From a virus: a stretch of 22,540 nt of DNA. Under the pieces are notes generated by a model that was not told the origin of the DNA, did not search any database, and saw only the letters and a list, made by a program, of their open reading frames with translations. The translations under genes and the position numbers were made by a program. Below, one piece after another: positions 1 to 7,480 of the stretch (position 1 is its first letter; each line of letters begins with the position of its first letter). The DNA lies in IMG/VR virus record IMGVR_UViG_3300034283_001558, positions 1 to 22,540 of that record. One strand, given 5' to 3'.

Positions 1-182
1 TGGGCGAACTTCCGAAAGAATGGAACTGGTTGCCTGATGAGTACGGGCCAAATGCCGACGCCAAGTTACTGCACTACACACTTGGCACGCCATGCTTTCA
101 GGAGTTTGCTGATACTCCACAAGGCAACGAGTGGCACAGAGAACGAATACTTACTGAATATTGCCAGCAAAGGAACATATGA
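1..182 (+). CDS. Glycosyltransferase-like protein, C-terminal fragment
   Basis: This reading frame is open from the window edge (codons begin at base 3) and ends at the TGA at 180-182, so only the last 59 residues are seen. The fragment contains LLHYTLGTPCF followed by an acidic and aromatic tail (EFADTP...EWHRE). From memory, a terminal K-L-x-H-Y/F-T-x-G-x-P block is typical of GT-A (GT8-like) glycosyltransferases, where the His sits near the nucleotide-sugar/metal site. The catalytic DxD part would lie upstream, outside the window. The TGA overlaps the ATG of the next gene as ATGA, which suggests translational coupling within one sugar-transfer operon. The family assignment rests on this short tail only. 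Confidence 0.5.
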   Translation, partial: GELPKEWNWLPDEYGPNADAKLLHYTLGTPCFQEFADTPQGNEWHRERILTEYCQQRNI

Positions 183-964
183 TTTTTCTAAGTAAAAACG
201 GGCAAGACGAATATATCAACATGTTTGCACATGGATGCGGGGCAACTGCTGTGAGCACTGAAGATTTTGATTTCAATGCCAGCAGAGATCCCATAGTACT
301 GCGTGGTATTCTAAACAAAGTAATCAAGTATTGCCAACGATCACAACGAGACTTTTGGTACGTTGATTCAGGCTATTTTGGAAATACACCTAGTTCGGCC
401 AATCCCAACGGATGGAAGCACTGGCATAGAATTGTGCCAAACAATTTACAACATGGCAAAATAATTGAACGCCCATCAGATCGTTGGCAGCAACTGCAAA
501 TCAAACTGCAACCAAGAAAGTACGGTAGCAAAATTATCATAGCAGCACCAGACGAAAAACCCTGCAAGTTTTACAAAATTGAACAACAGCAATGGATTGA
601 ACAAACAGTGGCGACTATCAAACGCTACACTGACAGGCAAATAATAGTGCGACAACGAGCACCCCGGCGTGAAGATCGGGTACGATTGGATCCTTTGTCT
701 GCGGTGTTGGCAGATGATGTGCATGCATTGGTCACATACAACTCTGTTGCAGCAGTTGAAAGCATCATAGCAGGTGTTCCAGCGTTTACACTGGCTCCAG
801 TAAATGCTGCTGATCCTGTGGCCAGCCGCGGATTAGCCAACATAGACAATCCTAGTTGGCCTGACACTCTTTTGCGCGAAGCCTGGGCACATCATCTTGC
901 TTATGGACAGTTTCACATCAGCGAAATGCGCAATGGACAAGCGCACAAAATTTTATTTGGATAA
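179..964 (+). CDS. GT-B/capsule-synthesis-like protein, paralog 1
   Basis: This 261-residue protein is the first of three paralogs in the window (the others are at 1717 and 3438). The start chosen is the ATG at 179, which overlaps the previous stop and has AAAGGA just upstream; an upstream in-frame ATG at 161 lies inside the previous gene. Shared landmarks in the second half are an aliphatic strand (KIIIAAP), an IKRY-T-x-R-x-IIVR block, a VHALVTYNSVAAVESIIAGVPAF block and a Trp-rich C-terminus. The Y/W-N-S...GVPAF arrangement resembles the nucleotide-sugar binding half of capsule polysaccharide (Kps-type) GT-B enzymes. The usual HP after R is replaced by QRAP in this copy. The N-terminal part has YVDSGYFGN and WKHWHRIV, seen in many phage hypothetical proteins. 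A sugar-transferase role is inference from fold-like motifs and the glycosyltransferase neighbours. Confidence 0.55.
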   Translation: MIFLSKNGQDEYINMFAHGCGATAVSTEDFDFNASRDPIVLRGILNKVIKYCQRSQRDFWYVDSGYFGNTPSSANPNGWKHWHRIVPNNLQHGKIIERPSDRWQQLQIKLQPRKYGSKIIIAAPDEKPCKFYKIEQQQWIEQTVATIKRYTDRQIIVRQRAPRREDRVRLDPLSAVLADDVHALVTYNSVAAVESIIAGVPAFTLAPVNAADPVASRGLANIDNPSWPDTLLREAWAHHLAYGQFHISEMRNGQAHKILFG

Positions 965-967
965 AAT

Positions 968-1720
968 ATGACCAAAAAGTTTGTTTGTATAACATCAATG
1001 GATCAGACCTACTACGAAAAGTGTGGTAAAGCCTGCATCGAAAGTTATGGCATGCATTGGCCAGGTGATATTCCCTTGTACGTATACAATGAAAACATGT
1101 CCGAGCCTCCCAAGAACAAATGGACTCACTACGTGCCTTGGGCTGATATGCCCGCGGAATATTTTGATTTTGTTCAACGCGGGCACGGAAATCGTACTAT
1201 AACATTTGCCAAAAAAGCATTCAGTATTGTTCATGCCATGAACAACATTGACTGTGATCGATTGATATGGCTTGATGCTGATGTAGTGACCACAATGCCA
1301 ATTAACCCGCAGTTGCTTGACATGATCACACCAGACAACGTATTAAGCACACACTATGGAGTCAAGCACGACTGGCCTAGCGATTCTGATCCGAGTAGAA
1401 TCAGTTTCAGTTGTGAAACAGGATTTTTTATTGTAAACAAGAAACACGAAAAATTCCAGAACATGGCTGACCGTTATCTTGAGTACTATGATAAAGAACT
1501 GGGCAAAGATCTACGAAGATTCTATGACGGAGAAGTGTACGGAGCAGTGGTAGCAGAAATGGAAACAGCAGGTGTAAAGATGTTGGAACTCAATCCTGGA
1601 CAGAGACACAAAACACCTATACCTCGCAGTGTAATGGCCCCTTATATCATGCACTACAAAGCTGGTGCCAAAGATCCCTTTAACAGTGAAGACCTGTTGA
1701 AAAATCACAAACTTGTATGA
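968..1720 (+). CDS. GT-A glycosyltransferase (GT8-like)
   Basis: This 250-residue protein has a Rossmann-like N-terminal strand (FVCITSMDQTYYEKC), a central RLIWLDADVV block with the DxD metal/nucleotide-sugar motif at D103-D105, and the block SFSCETGFFIVNK that often lines the acceptor site in GT8-like enzymes. It ends with IMHYKAGAKDP, where the His may be the C-terminal metal ligand. It is expected to transfer a hexose from a nucleotide sugar in the cytoplasm of the infected cell; donor and acceptor are unknown. It starts three bases after the previous stop and shares an ATGA overlap with the next gene. No strong Shine-Dalgarno sequence is present, so translation is probably coupled. It is related to the minus-strand gene at 2619-3422 (same YYEK/YEKYG N-terminus and WLDADVV/WMDADTV core). 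Confidence 0.75.
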   Translation: MTKKFVCITSMDQTYYEKCGKACIESYGMHWPGDIPLYVYNENMSEPPKNKWTHYVPWADMPAEYFDFVQRGHGNRTITFAKKAFSIVHAMNNIDCDRLIWLDADVVTTMPINPQLLDMITPDNVLSTHYGVKHDWPSDSDPSRISFSCETGFFIVNKKHEKFQNMADRYLEYYDKELGKDLRRFYDGEVYGAVVAEMETAGVKMLELNPGQRHKTPIPRSVMAPYIMHYKAGAKDPFNSEDLLKNHKLV

Positions 1721-2622
1721 CCACAGTTGCAGTTTATCATTGTTCGGTACCTCCAGGCAATAAAAATTTAGAAAAGCCCTTGATACTCACTAACTTTGCA
1801 CAGGGAGTTAGACAAACGGGCGATCAGGTATTTGATGTTCGTGATCATCAATGTCGGCCTGCTGATGTTGGGGTAATTCAAGGATGGACTCACGAAATAG
1901 GCACAAGGCCGCATTTGAAACTGCGAGGAGATGCTATTCGTTCACATCGTCGGACTGTGGCTGTGGACAGCAACTTGTTTTTGTACAAGGACAAAACGAA
2001 TCCAGGCAATTATCTGCGTTATAGTTTCAATGGAATCTTTCCTACCACAGGCATCTACTGTGACAATCAAGTTGATCCTGCACGTTGGCAGCAGATACAA
2101 CGCGATTTAAAGTTAGCCGTGAAAGATTATAGATCACAAGGCAGTCATGTGTTGTTGTGTTTGCAACGCAACGGAGGGTGGTCAATGTCAGGTCTGGATG
2201 TAGTTGTCTGGACCCGATCTACTATACACACCATTCAACAGCACAGCAGTCGACCCATAGTAATACGAGCACATCCTGGAGACAAAGGTAGTGCAGAGTA
2301 TCTTGCACAGTTAAAAAACATGCCAGGTGTATCAGTCAGTGCACCAGGACGTACCATGGAACAAGATTTGGTAAATTGCTGGGCAGTGGTCAATTACAAT
2401 TCTAGCTCAGTGGTAGGTGCAGCCATAGAAGGTTATCCTGTGTTTGTTACAGATCCTACTAGAAGCCAGTGTAGAGATATTGCCAACACTGATCTATCAC
2501 AGATAGAAAAACCTGTATTGCACAACAGACAACCATGGCTTGAACGCATATCAATGTTTCACTGGAACTTTCAGGAACTTGCTTCAGGAGCCTGCTGGCG
2601 CCATATGCGTCAGTACGTTTAA
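1717..2622 (+). CDS. GT-B/capsule-synthesis-like protein, paralog 2
   Basis: This 301-residue protein is the second member of the paralog family also present at 179 and 3438. Its N-terminal half (TVAVYHCSVPPGNKN..., GVIQGWTHEIG, VAVDSNLFLY) resembles the first Rossmann-like lobe of GT-B enzymes. The second half carries IQQHSSRPIVIRAHPGDKG, then DLVNCWAVVNYNSSSVVGAAIEGYPVFV and a C-terminal HWNFQELASG. The RPIVIRAHP...WAVVNYNSS...GYPVFV order matches capsule polysaccharide synthesis proteins (Kps-like), where the HP and NSS blocks surround the CMP- or UDP-sugar. ATG 1717 overlaps the preceding stop as ATGA. Its stop overlaps the stop of the convergent gene at 2619 by four bases. The exact substrate cannot be told. 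Confidence 0.6.
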   Translation: MTTVAVYHCSVPPGNKNLEKPLILTNFAQGVRQTGDQVFDVRDHQCRPADVGVIQGWTHEIGTRPHLKLRGDAIRSHRRTVAVDSNLFLYKDKTNPGNYLRYSFNGIFPTTGIYCDNQVDPARWQQIQRDLKLAVKDYRSQGSHVLLCLQRNGGWSMSGLDVVVWTRSTIHTIQQHSSRPIVIRAHPGDKGSAEYLAQLKNMPGVSVSAPGRTMEQDLVNCWAVVNYNSSSVVGAAIEGYPVFVTDPTRSQCRDIANTDLSQIEKPVLHNRQPWLERISMFHWNFQELASGACWRHMRQYV

Positions 2623-3422
2623 TTCCAGTACTCTTCGGTTCTTTTGACCAACAGGTCTTTGTCTTTGCTGCGACCCAGGCTTTTGCGATCGCCTTTAAGG
2701 TGATCTAGGTATGCACCCCACTCTGAATTGATCAAAGGATGTCCTTCGCCCTTGATCAAATGACCTGACCAATCTAGTTCACGCAGGCCATGATTTTGTC
2801 TCACAACGTCAAACACAAACGAGTCGTGCCATTCGTCTAGCAAGAAGATACCTTGCTCAGCATCATCATAGTAGCGTTGAAAATCTGCTAGAAATCTTTG
2901 TACTCCAGAACTCTGCAGATTCATGGCATACAGCCCACATTCGCTGAATTTACCACGCCGTCCCAAAAAACACAATTCTCGGTCATTGGGGCACAGTTGA
3001 CTGATGTGGGACACACTGATAGGACTATGGCACACAGTGTCTGCGTCCATCCAGATCAACCAATCAGTCTGAGTGTGTTTTGCACAATGAAAAATGCTGT
3101 ATACCTTGTGAGCAAATCTCACAGCATCCCATTTGAATCCTTTGCCAGCATCCTTTCTGCGGCTGCGAACAGGATCTGCACTGACATCTCCATTGGCCTT
3201 GGGCACACCGTGCCACTGTGTTTTGAACTTTTTAAGCTCAGAACTCACTGACTCAAGATCATAAACAGTCAAATTAGGTGCCGACTGGTGAACATTGACG
3301 CCTTCGGCATACACAACCAACTGAACCTCCTGGGGCCAATTCTTTAAGAAAGTTTGTATCATGCGTTGACCATACTTTTCGTAACCTTCTTGGTTAAATG
3401 TTGTGACTACAGTGTAATTCAT
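2619..3422 (-). CDS. GT-A glycosyltransferase (GT8-like), minus strand
   Basis: Using the start MNYTVVTTF at 3422 gives 267 residues; a 13-residue longer form starting at 3461 would run into the divergent gene. DxD is at D126-D128 in DWLIWMDADTV, preceded by the conserved FAHKVYSIFHC helix and followed by ECGLYAMN, which corresponds to the ETGFFIVN block of the paralog at 968-1720. A basic insertion around residues 66-98 (KTQWHGVPK...RSRRKD) is absent from that paralog. The gene is alone on the minus strand, tail-overlapping the 1717 gene by 4 bp and starting 15 bp from the divergent gene at 3438. The shared 15-bp gap is AT-rich (CTATATAT). A role in transfer of a hexose or similar sugar is expected; the acceptor is unknown. 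Confidence 0.72.
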   Translation of the reverse strand: MNYTVVTTFNQEGYEKYGQRMIQTFLKNWPQEVQLVVYAEGVNVHQSAPNLTVYDLESVSSELKKFKTQWHGVPKANGDVSADPVRSRRKDAGKGFKWDAVRFAHKVYSIFHCAKHTQTDWLIWMDADTVCHSPISVSHISQLCPNDRELCFLGRRGKFSECGLYAMNLQSSGVQRFLADFQRYYDDAEQGIFLLDEWHDSFVFDVVRQNHGLRELDWSGHLIKGEGHPLINSEWGAYLDHLKGDRKSLGRSKDKDLLVKRTEEYWN

Positions 3423-3437
3423 AACTACTATATATCT

Positions 3438-4265
3438 ATGCGTGTGAGCCTTTTTGAACAATTCGGCGCCTTAAACAGTGGTCCTGTTTTCTCTGCCTTG
3501 CGGCAAGGACTAGCCGTGGCCGGTTTAAAACAGTCTACCGATGACATGACAGCAGATGTAGCAGTGATTTGGAGCATGCTATGGGCAGGTCGCATGCGTG
3601 GCAATCGGGCTGTGTGGCAAGCATACAGAAAATCAGGTCGTCCGGTAATAGTTGTAGAAGTGGGCATGATTCGTCGCGGATACACATGGAAACTGGGCAT
3701 CAACGGAACCAGCATTGACTCGTATCCCAATTCAATTGTGGATGTTAATCGTGCTGAGCACCTGGGTATAAAGTTGCAACCTTGGCAGCAGGGCAACAAC
3801 ATTGTGATTGCTGTGCAACGTGCAGACAGTGAACAGTGGGCAGGACAACCACCGATGACACAGTGGTTGCACAACACAGTCAACACCATACGCAAACACA
3901 CCAGTCGACCCATTGTGGTCAGATCGCACCCAAGGTTTAACATATCAATGCCGGACATTGTGGTAGAGCACCCAAAAAAGATAACCGGCAGTTACGACGA
4001 CTATGACTTTGACCAAACTTTAAAAAATGCCTGGGCCGTGGTCAATTGGAACTCAGGTCCTGGACCACAGTCTGTGATTGCAGGAGTTCCGGCATTTGTT
4101 GGACCCAGCAGCTTGGCAGCACCTGTGGCCAACCTGAATTGGTCCATGATTGAAACACCGCGCATGCCTGACCGCACACAGTGGGCAAATCAACTGGCCC
4201 ACACAGAATGGACCACACAGGAATTGGCCACAGGAGCACCTATTAAAAGATTACTGGGTATATGA
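3438..4265 (+). CDS. GT-B/capsule-synthesis-like protein, paralog 3
   Basis: The start is taken as the ATG at 3438 (MRVSLFEQFG, 275 residues), because the longer reading from 3354 lies antisense to the 2619-3422 gene. The family features are clear: NIVIAVQRA, then IRKHTSRPIVVRSHPRF, LKNAWAVVNWNSGPGPQSVIAGVPAFV, and a C-terminal HTEWTTQELATGA. The same order appears in the paralogs at 179 and 1717, which supports a gene-duplication family. The N-terminal half contains VAVIWSMLW and PVIVVEVGM, consistent with a Rossmann-like lobe. No good ribosome binding site precedes the start; the short AT-rich gap is shared with the divergent gene. Function is inferred as sugar transfer. Confidence 0.6.
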   Translation: MRVSLFEQFGALNSGPVFSALRQGLAVAGLKQSTDDMTADVAVIWSMLWAGRMRGNRAVWQAYRKSGRPVIVVEVGMIRRGYTWKLGINGTSIDSYPNSIVDVNRAEHLGIKLQPWQQGNNIVIAVQRADSEQWAGQPPMTQWLHNTVNTIRKHTSRPIVVRSHPRFNISMPDIVVEHPKKITGSYDDYDFDQTLKNAWAVVNWNSGPGPQSVIAGVPAFVGPSSLAAPVANLNWSMIETPRMPDRTQWANQLAHTEWTTQELATGAPIKRLLGI

Positions 4266-4292
4266 CGGTAAATATCTTCGACAAGGATTTAT

Positions 4293-4964
4293 ATGCACGA
4301 AATACACGGATTAGTATTCCCGTTTCAAGATTACTTTAATCGCTTTGGCGAAAACATCTTGGGATTTGGCCAAACCGCCAGAGACGAAACACTCAAACAC
4401 GTTAAGAATTTTAGAAACGCTGTGGACATTGGAGCACACGTTGGTATCAGTGTACATCAATGGGCACCACTGTTTGAACAAGTGTATGCATTTGAGCCCA
4501 TGATTGATCACTACAACTGTCTTGCCAAGAACACAGCAAAGTTTTCCAATGTAAAATGTTTCAACAATGCCATGAGCAACGAAAGCCGCATGCTGCATGG
4601 CGCCTATCGCACTATGAAAAACTCTGGAAGTTTTCAATTGGTCGATGACGAGTTTGTGGCAGTGAATCGAAAAAATGCCAAGATCTATGACATCCCCAGC
4701 AAGCGACTAGACGACTTCAAGTTAGACAATGTTGACATGATCAAAATTGATGTGGAAGGTTGGGAGTTTGAAGTACTCAAAGGTGCTGAACAAACAATTC
4801 GTCGTTGCCAGCCCATACTCATGGTTGAATACACACATGGTGGCGGCAGAGAAAACAAGAGCATGCATACCTATGATGTTGCTGAATATCAGGCATTTGT
4901 TAACAGCCTTGGCTATCGAGAAATTATTGAACTTGGTGGCGACACAATCTATGGACCAAAATGA
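4293..4964 (+). CDS. FkbM-family SAM-dependent methyltransferase
   Basis: This 223-residue protein has motif I of class I methyltransferases as VDIGAHVG (residues 44-51), an acidic strand-2 end YAFEP (66-70), and the FkbM signature IKIDVEGWEFEVLKGA (150-165), followed by ILMVEYTHGG. Family members usually O-methylate sugars or small molecules using S-adenosylmethionine. Here the neighbours are glycosyltransferases, so methylation of a transferred glycan is the natural reading, though not shown. AAGGA lies 5-10 bases before the ATG. The 27-bp gap upstream has a GTAAATAT stretch (4267-4274) that loosely resembles a T4 late promoter. Its stop overlaps the next start as ATGA. Confidence 0.85.
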   Translation: MHEIHGLVFPFQDYFNRFGENILGFGQTARDETLKHVKNFRNAVDIGAHVGISVHQWAPLFEQVYAFEPMIDHYNCLAKNTAKFSNVKCFNNAMSNESRMLHGAYRTMKNSGSFQLVDDEFVAVNRKNAKIYDIPSKRLDDFKLDNVDMIKIDVEGWEFEVLKGAEQTIRRCQPILMVEYTHGGGRENKSMHTYDVAEYQAFVNSLGYREIIELGGDTIYGPK

Positions 4965-5806
4965 TTGATAGTTTTCTCTACTACAATGAAACGGACCTGT
5001 TTTTTCTAAGGCTTGATTACTTAGATCAATATGTAGACAAGTTTGTGATTGTTGAAACAGACACCACATTCAGTCTCAAGCCACATGCCGCACAGTTTGA
5101 TCGAGTTTATCAGCAACTACCAGAGTCAATCAAACGTAAAATTGTGTACCACTACTTGGTAATTGACAAAAGCCAAATCTCCAATCCCGATCCAGAAGCA
5201 TTCAAAGATCAAAGCCGTTATGTGGAACGCATGATGCGTCAGGCTGTGGCCAATGTAGTCAGTAGTGTCAGCAGCAGTGATTACGTCATGCTCAGTGATC
5301 TGGACGAGTTCTGGGATCCTGCGCATCTTGATCAGTGCAAACACATGATCGATCAACGCGGCAGCATGTTCTGGGCACAGGATGTAAGATCGGGCTACAT
5401 GGACTGGCAAATGGACTACGGCCGTTGGCCTGGCACCAAATCTACTAGACTGGATATTCTGCCTGAACCCATGAACGAAATGTACTGTAGCAAAAACAAA
5501 ACCTGGGGCAAGTTCGGCGATGCCAAAATTGAAGCAGGATATCACCTAACAATGATGGGCAATACAGCTACCAAGCAAGAGCACATAGAATCTTTACGCG
5601 AAGGTCCAGGCTGGCAACACAAGCTGGGCAAAACCAGTGCAGAGATTGCGCAAGGTATGACCACTGGCAGTTATAATTCAGTGGTCAAAAAAGGCAAAAG
5701 CCGAGTGACAAAAATAGGCACAACAGGGTTGGATACTAGATTGGTCAGTTGTGCAAAAAAATATCCTGCACTATGGAGTGGTAAGTTGGATCCAGGCAAT
5801 GCCTAA
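4961..5806 (+). CDS. Glycosyltransferase family 17-like protein
   Basis: This 281-residue protein begins MIDSFLYYNETDLFFLRLDYL and continues VDKFVIVETDTTFSLKPH. That is the hallmark start of GT17 (beta-1,4-mannosyl-glycoprotein GlcNAc-transferase-like) proteins: a short strand, N-E-x-D-L, then VIVE...TFSG/LKPK. A DxD motif lies at D113-D115 in MLSDLDEFWDP, again typical of the family. In bacteria and phages the acceptor of GT17-like proteins is generally not known, so the eukaryotic activity should not be transferred. It is coupled by an ATGA overlap to the methyltransferase gene, and its last bases overlap the next gene by 8 bp. Confidence 0.78.
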   Translation: MIDSFLYYNETDLFFLRLDYLDQYVDKFVIVETDTTFSLKPHAAQFDRVYQQLPESIKRKIVYHYLVIDKSQISNPDPEAFKDQSRYVERMMRQAVANVVSSVSSSDYVMLSDLDEFWDPAHLDQCKHMIDQRGSMFWAQDVRSGYMDWQMDYGRWPGTKSTRLDILPEPMNEMYCSKNKTWGKFGDAKIEAGYHLTMMGNTATKQEHIESLREGPGWQHKLGKTSAEIAQGMTTGSYNSVVKKGKSRVTKIGTTGLDTRLVSCAKKYPALWSGKLDPGNA

Positions 5807-6539
5807 ACATCCTAGAGAACGCACTGACGATATAATTGACTGTGCCTGTGTGATACACGGTTCTGGTTATACTTGGCAGTATGTAGAAAAACTGCACAGT
5901 ATGTTGGAACGAGTGCGTCCCGGTGGTATCAGACTACATGTGTATACCGAGCATCATAGATCAGTTCCTCCGCACATGGTCAAGCACTGTCTGGAAGAAT
6001 GGCCTGGAATATCAGGACCCAAGAAGTCATGGTGGTACAAACTGCAATTGTTCAATCGAGACTTGTTCAATGGCAACCTGCTGTACTTTGATCTTGACAC
6101 TGTGATTGTGCGCGAAATTGATTGGATCACAAAACTGGATCTTGGCTATCTCTGGGCCATCAGGGATTTTCGTTATCTACAAACACCAGAAAAACAAGGA
6201 CTCAACAGCAGTGTGATGTGGTTCAATGTTCCACGAGTGGCCTGGCTCTGGGACGAATTCAAAGCCAAAGACTTGGCCACTACCATGCGTCGTTACCCTG
6301 GCGACCAAGATTACATACAACATCAACTGGGAGTGAATCGTTATAGGCTCATGCCCGACTGGCAGTTTCAAAGCTGGCGCTGGCAATGTGTAGACGGCGG
6401 CTATGATTTTCCTCGCCGTAGACACAAGATCCCAGGCGCAGGTATCAACATTGATCCGCGTACTTCTGTATTAGTTTTTCACGGGCACCCTAAACCGCAC
6501 GAAATTAACGATAAAGTAATACAAGATTTGTGGCAATAA
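5799..6539 (+). CDS. GT-A-like glycosyltransferase
   Basis: From the ATG at 5799 this is 246 residues; the longer in-frame start at 5751 is inside the previous gene and lacks a ribosome site, whereas CCAGG precedes 5799. The protein has an early CACVIHGSGYTWQYVEKL segment, RLHVYTEH, a KLQLFNRDLF helix, the metal motif YFDLDTVIV (D98-D100), a block LNSSVMWFN that probably lines the acceptor site, and GDQDYIQHQL. The last part, VLVFHGHPKPHE, supplies a His like the terminal ligand of GT8-type enzymes. It closes the glycosyltransferase island; the next gene begins a separate promoter unit. Donor and acceptor are unknown. Confidence 0.72.
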   Translation: MPKHPRERTDDIIDCACVIHGSGYTWQYVEKLHSMLERVRPGGIRLHVYTEHHRSVPPHMVKHCLEEWPGISGPKKSWWYKLQLFNRDLFNGNLLYFDLDTVIVREIDWITKLDLGYLWAIRDFRYLQTPEKQGLNSSVMWFNVPRVAWLWDEFKAKDLATTMRRYPGDQDYIQHQLGVNRYRLMPDWQFQSWRWQCVDGGYDFPRRRHKIPGAGINIDPRTSVLVFHGHPKPHEINDKVIQDLWQ

Positions 6540-6543
6540 ACGG

Positions 6544-6572
6544 TTGACCAAAAATAGCTCTTTTGCTACAAT
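6544..6572 (+). promoter_or_regulatory. Sigma-70 early promoter P1
   Basis: The -35 TTGACC is at 6544-6549 and the -10 TACAAT at 6567-6572 with a 17-bp spacer and an extended -10 TGC. It lies five bases after the glycosyltransferase stop and reads into the gene at 6598. It separates the sugar island from the early block. Confidence 0.85.
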
Positions 6573-6597
6573 AATGGCTTAACAACACGGAGCCACC

Positions 6598-6804
6598 ATG
6601 AGCTACATCGTTTTCAAGCACAACAAGGAATACGGTCCACGCAAGGGATTGGAAGGCCCATTTCACTATCCCAACGGTCGTGTTGCCTACTACGATCCAC
6701 GTGAAGGCAAATACTGGGATCCGCACACAGATTTCTACTTGGAAGAATCAGAAATTGCAGATCTGCAGGATTTGATTGTGGACCTTTTGCGACAAAAAGG
6801 TTGA
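6598..6804 (+). CDS. Small early protein of unknown function
   Basis: This 68-residue protein has no family that I recognise. It is rich in aromatic and charged residues (SYIVFKHNKEYGPR, YYDPREGKYWDP) and ends in an acidic helix (EESEIADLQDLIVDLLRQ), so it is likely soluble. It has its own consensus promoter (6544-6572) and a GGAG ribosome site four bases before a CCACC spacer and the ATG. Its final codons overlap the -35 box of the next promoter (6801). This arrangement is typical of early phage genes that interfere with host functions, but a role cannot be assigned. Confidence 0.8.
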   Translation: MSYIVFKHNKEYGPRKGLEGPFHYPNGRVAYYDPREGKYWDPHTDFYLEESEIADLQDLIVDLLRQKG

Positions 6805-6829
6805 CCGAATATTCCCAATTTGTTATAAT
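6801..6829 (+). promoter_or_regulatory. Sigma-70 early promoter P2
   Basis: TTGACC at 6801-6806, 17-bp spacer, extended -10 TGT, then TATAAT at 6824-6829. The -35 box overlaps the stop codon of the preceding gene. The downstream leader is nearly identical to that of P4 (7481). Confidence 0.9.
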
Positions 6830-6858
6830 ACTTGTATAGTAATTAAAAAGGAGCCAAA

Positions 6859-7092
6859 ATGATACATCAAAATATACAAAAACTCATTAACGATTATCAA
6901 GAGATTCTGGATCGAGATCCATTGGATCAGTCAGAGGATACTCAAAGTATTCTCATTCGTTTCACTCAAGCTCTTGCTACAGAACTAGGTGAGATTGTGG
7001 TTCAAAGTCCCTACAATGAAGGCGTTCGTATGTACTTTGACGAAAAAATTGCCCGCTATGAGATTAAAAAGAGCGTGGCACTTGTGGAATAA
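6859..7092 (+). CDS. Small early protein of unknown function
   Basis: This 77-residue protein is mostly predicted helical: an N-terminal amphipathic helix (IQKLINDYQEIL), a second helix (SILIRFTQALATELGEIV) and a charged C-terminal segment (YFDEKIARYEIKK). I recognise no domain. It is transcribed from its own promoter (6801-6829) and has AAAGGAG five bases before the ATG. It is followed by a 200-bp gap with a direct repeat. Helical shape and early timing would fit a host-interaction or DNA-metabolism adaptor, but that is speculation. Confidence 0.8.
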   Translation: MIHQNIQKLINDYQEILDRDPLDQSEDTQSILIRFTQALATELGEIVVQSPYNEGVRMYFDEKIARYEIKKSVALVE

Positions 7093-7100
7093 AGTGGCTA

Positions 7101-7146
7101 AAAACTAGTACTTGAGTTTGCAGTTTTACCCCTTAAAACTAGTACT
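7101..7146. repeat. Pair of 12-bp direct repeats AAAACTAGTACT
   Basis: Identical copies lie at 7101-7112 and 7135-7146, 34 bp apart start to start, which is a little over three helical turns. Each copy contains the overlapping palindromes ACTAGT and AGTACT. They sit in the longest gap of the window (7093-7295), about 90 bp upstream of promoter P3. They look like binding sites for a dimeric protein, but no such protein is identified. Confidence 0.5.
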
Positions 7147-7236
7147 AAAGTACACATTTTTCCCTCTCAGGGCGTTTAATTTCCCTAGATGTTGTGCAAG
7201 TGCATCAAAGCACACAAAAAACAGTATAAACAGCGG

Positions 7237-7265
7237 TTGACCGAATATTCCCAATTTGCTATAAT
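7237..7265 (+). promoter_or_regulatory. Sigma-70 early promoter P3
   Basis: TTGACC at 7237-7242, 17-bp spacer, extended -10 TGC, TATAAT at 7260-7265. The spacer (CGAATATTCCCAATTTG) is shared almost exactly with P2 and P4. Confidence 0.9.
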
Positions 7266-7295
7266 ATAGCATAGTTTAACAAAAAGGAGCCACAA

Positions 7296-7475
7296 ATGAA
7301 CTTCGAACAAGCCATGCAAGTTGTCCAGCAATACCAAAAAGATTGGGCCTTGCCCGGACTGCTGGAAACCCTGCAACAGATGCAAGACAGCGGCGAAGAC
7401 GATCTCACATTTGACCAGCTTCGTGCAAGCCGTGTAGTTTTCCGCGAAATGGGCAAGTTGTTTGCCCCAGCATAA
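7296..7475 (+). CDS. Small early protein (59 aa) of unknown function
   Basis: The ATG at 7296 opens a 59-residue frame ending at TAA 7473-7475. It reads MNFEQAMQVVQQYQKDW, then LPGLLETLQQMQDSGEDD, then LTFDQLRASRVVFREMG. It looks like a small helical bundle rich in Gln and Glu. No family is recognised. Support for it being real comes from its dedicated consensus promoter (7237-7265), an AAAGGAG ribosome site with proper spacing, and a stop just before the next promoter (7481), the same layout as its neighbours. Confidence 0.8.
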   Translation: MNFEQAMQVVQQYQKDWALPGLLETLQQMQDSGEDDLTFDQLRASRVVFREMGKLFAPA

Positions 7476-7480
7476 AACGG

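Noticed and set aside
161-181. Upstream start (ATG at 161) for the first complete gene
   Set aside because: It would overlap the preceding gene by 22 bases and lacks a ribosome site; the ATG at 179 forms a typical ATGA overlap after AAAGGA.
3428-3958. 176-codon open frame antisense to the 3438 gene
   Set aside because: Cys- and Pro-rich low-plausibility translation with no motifs; the plus-strand gene has clear paralogs and explains the region.
4747-4968. Plus-strand open frame inside the FkbM methyltransferase gene
   Set aside because: It is a frame shadow of the FkbM signature region, with no motif of its own.
7196-7218. GTGC...GCAC hairpin with a following A-run as a terminator
   Set aside because: The stem is short and the run on the coding strand is A, not T; on the other strand the T-run precedes the stem.
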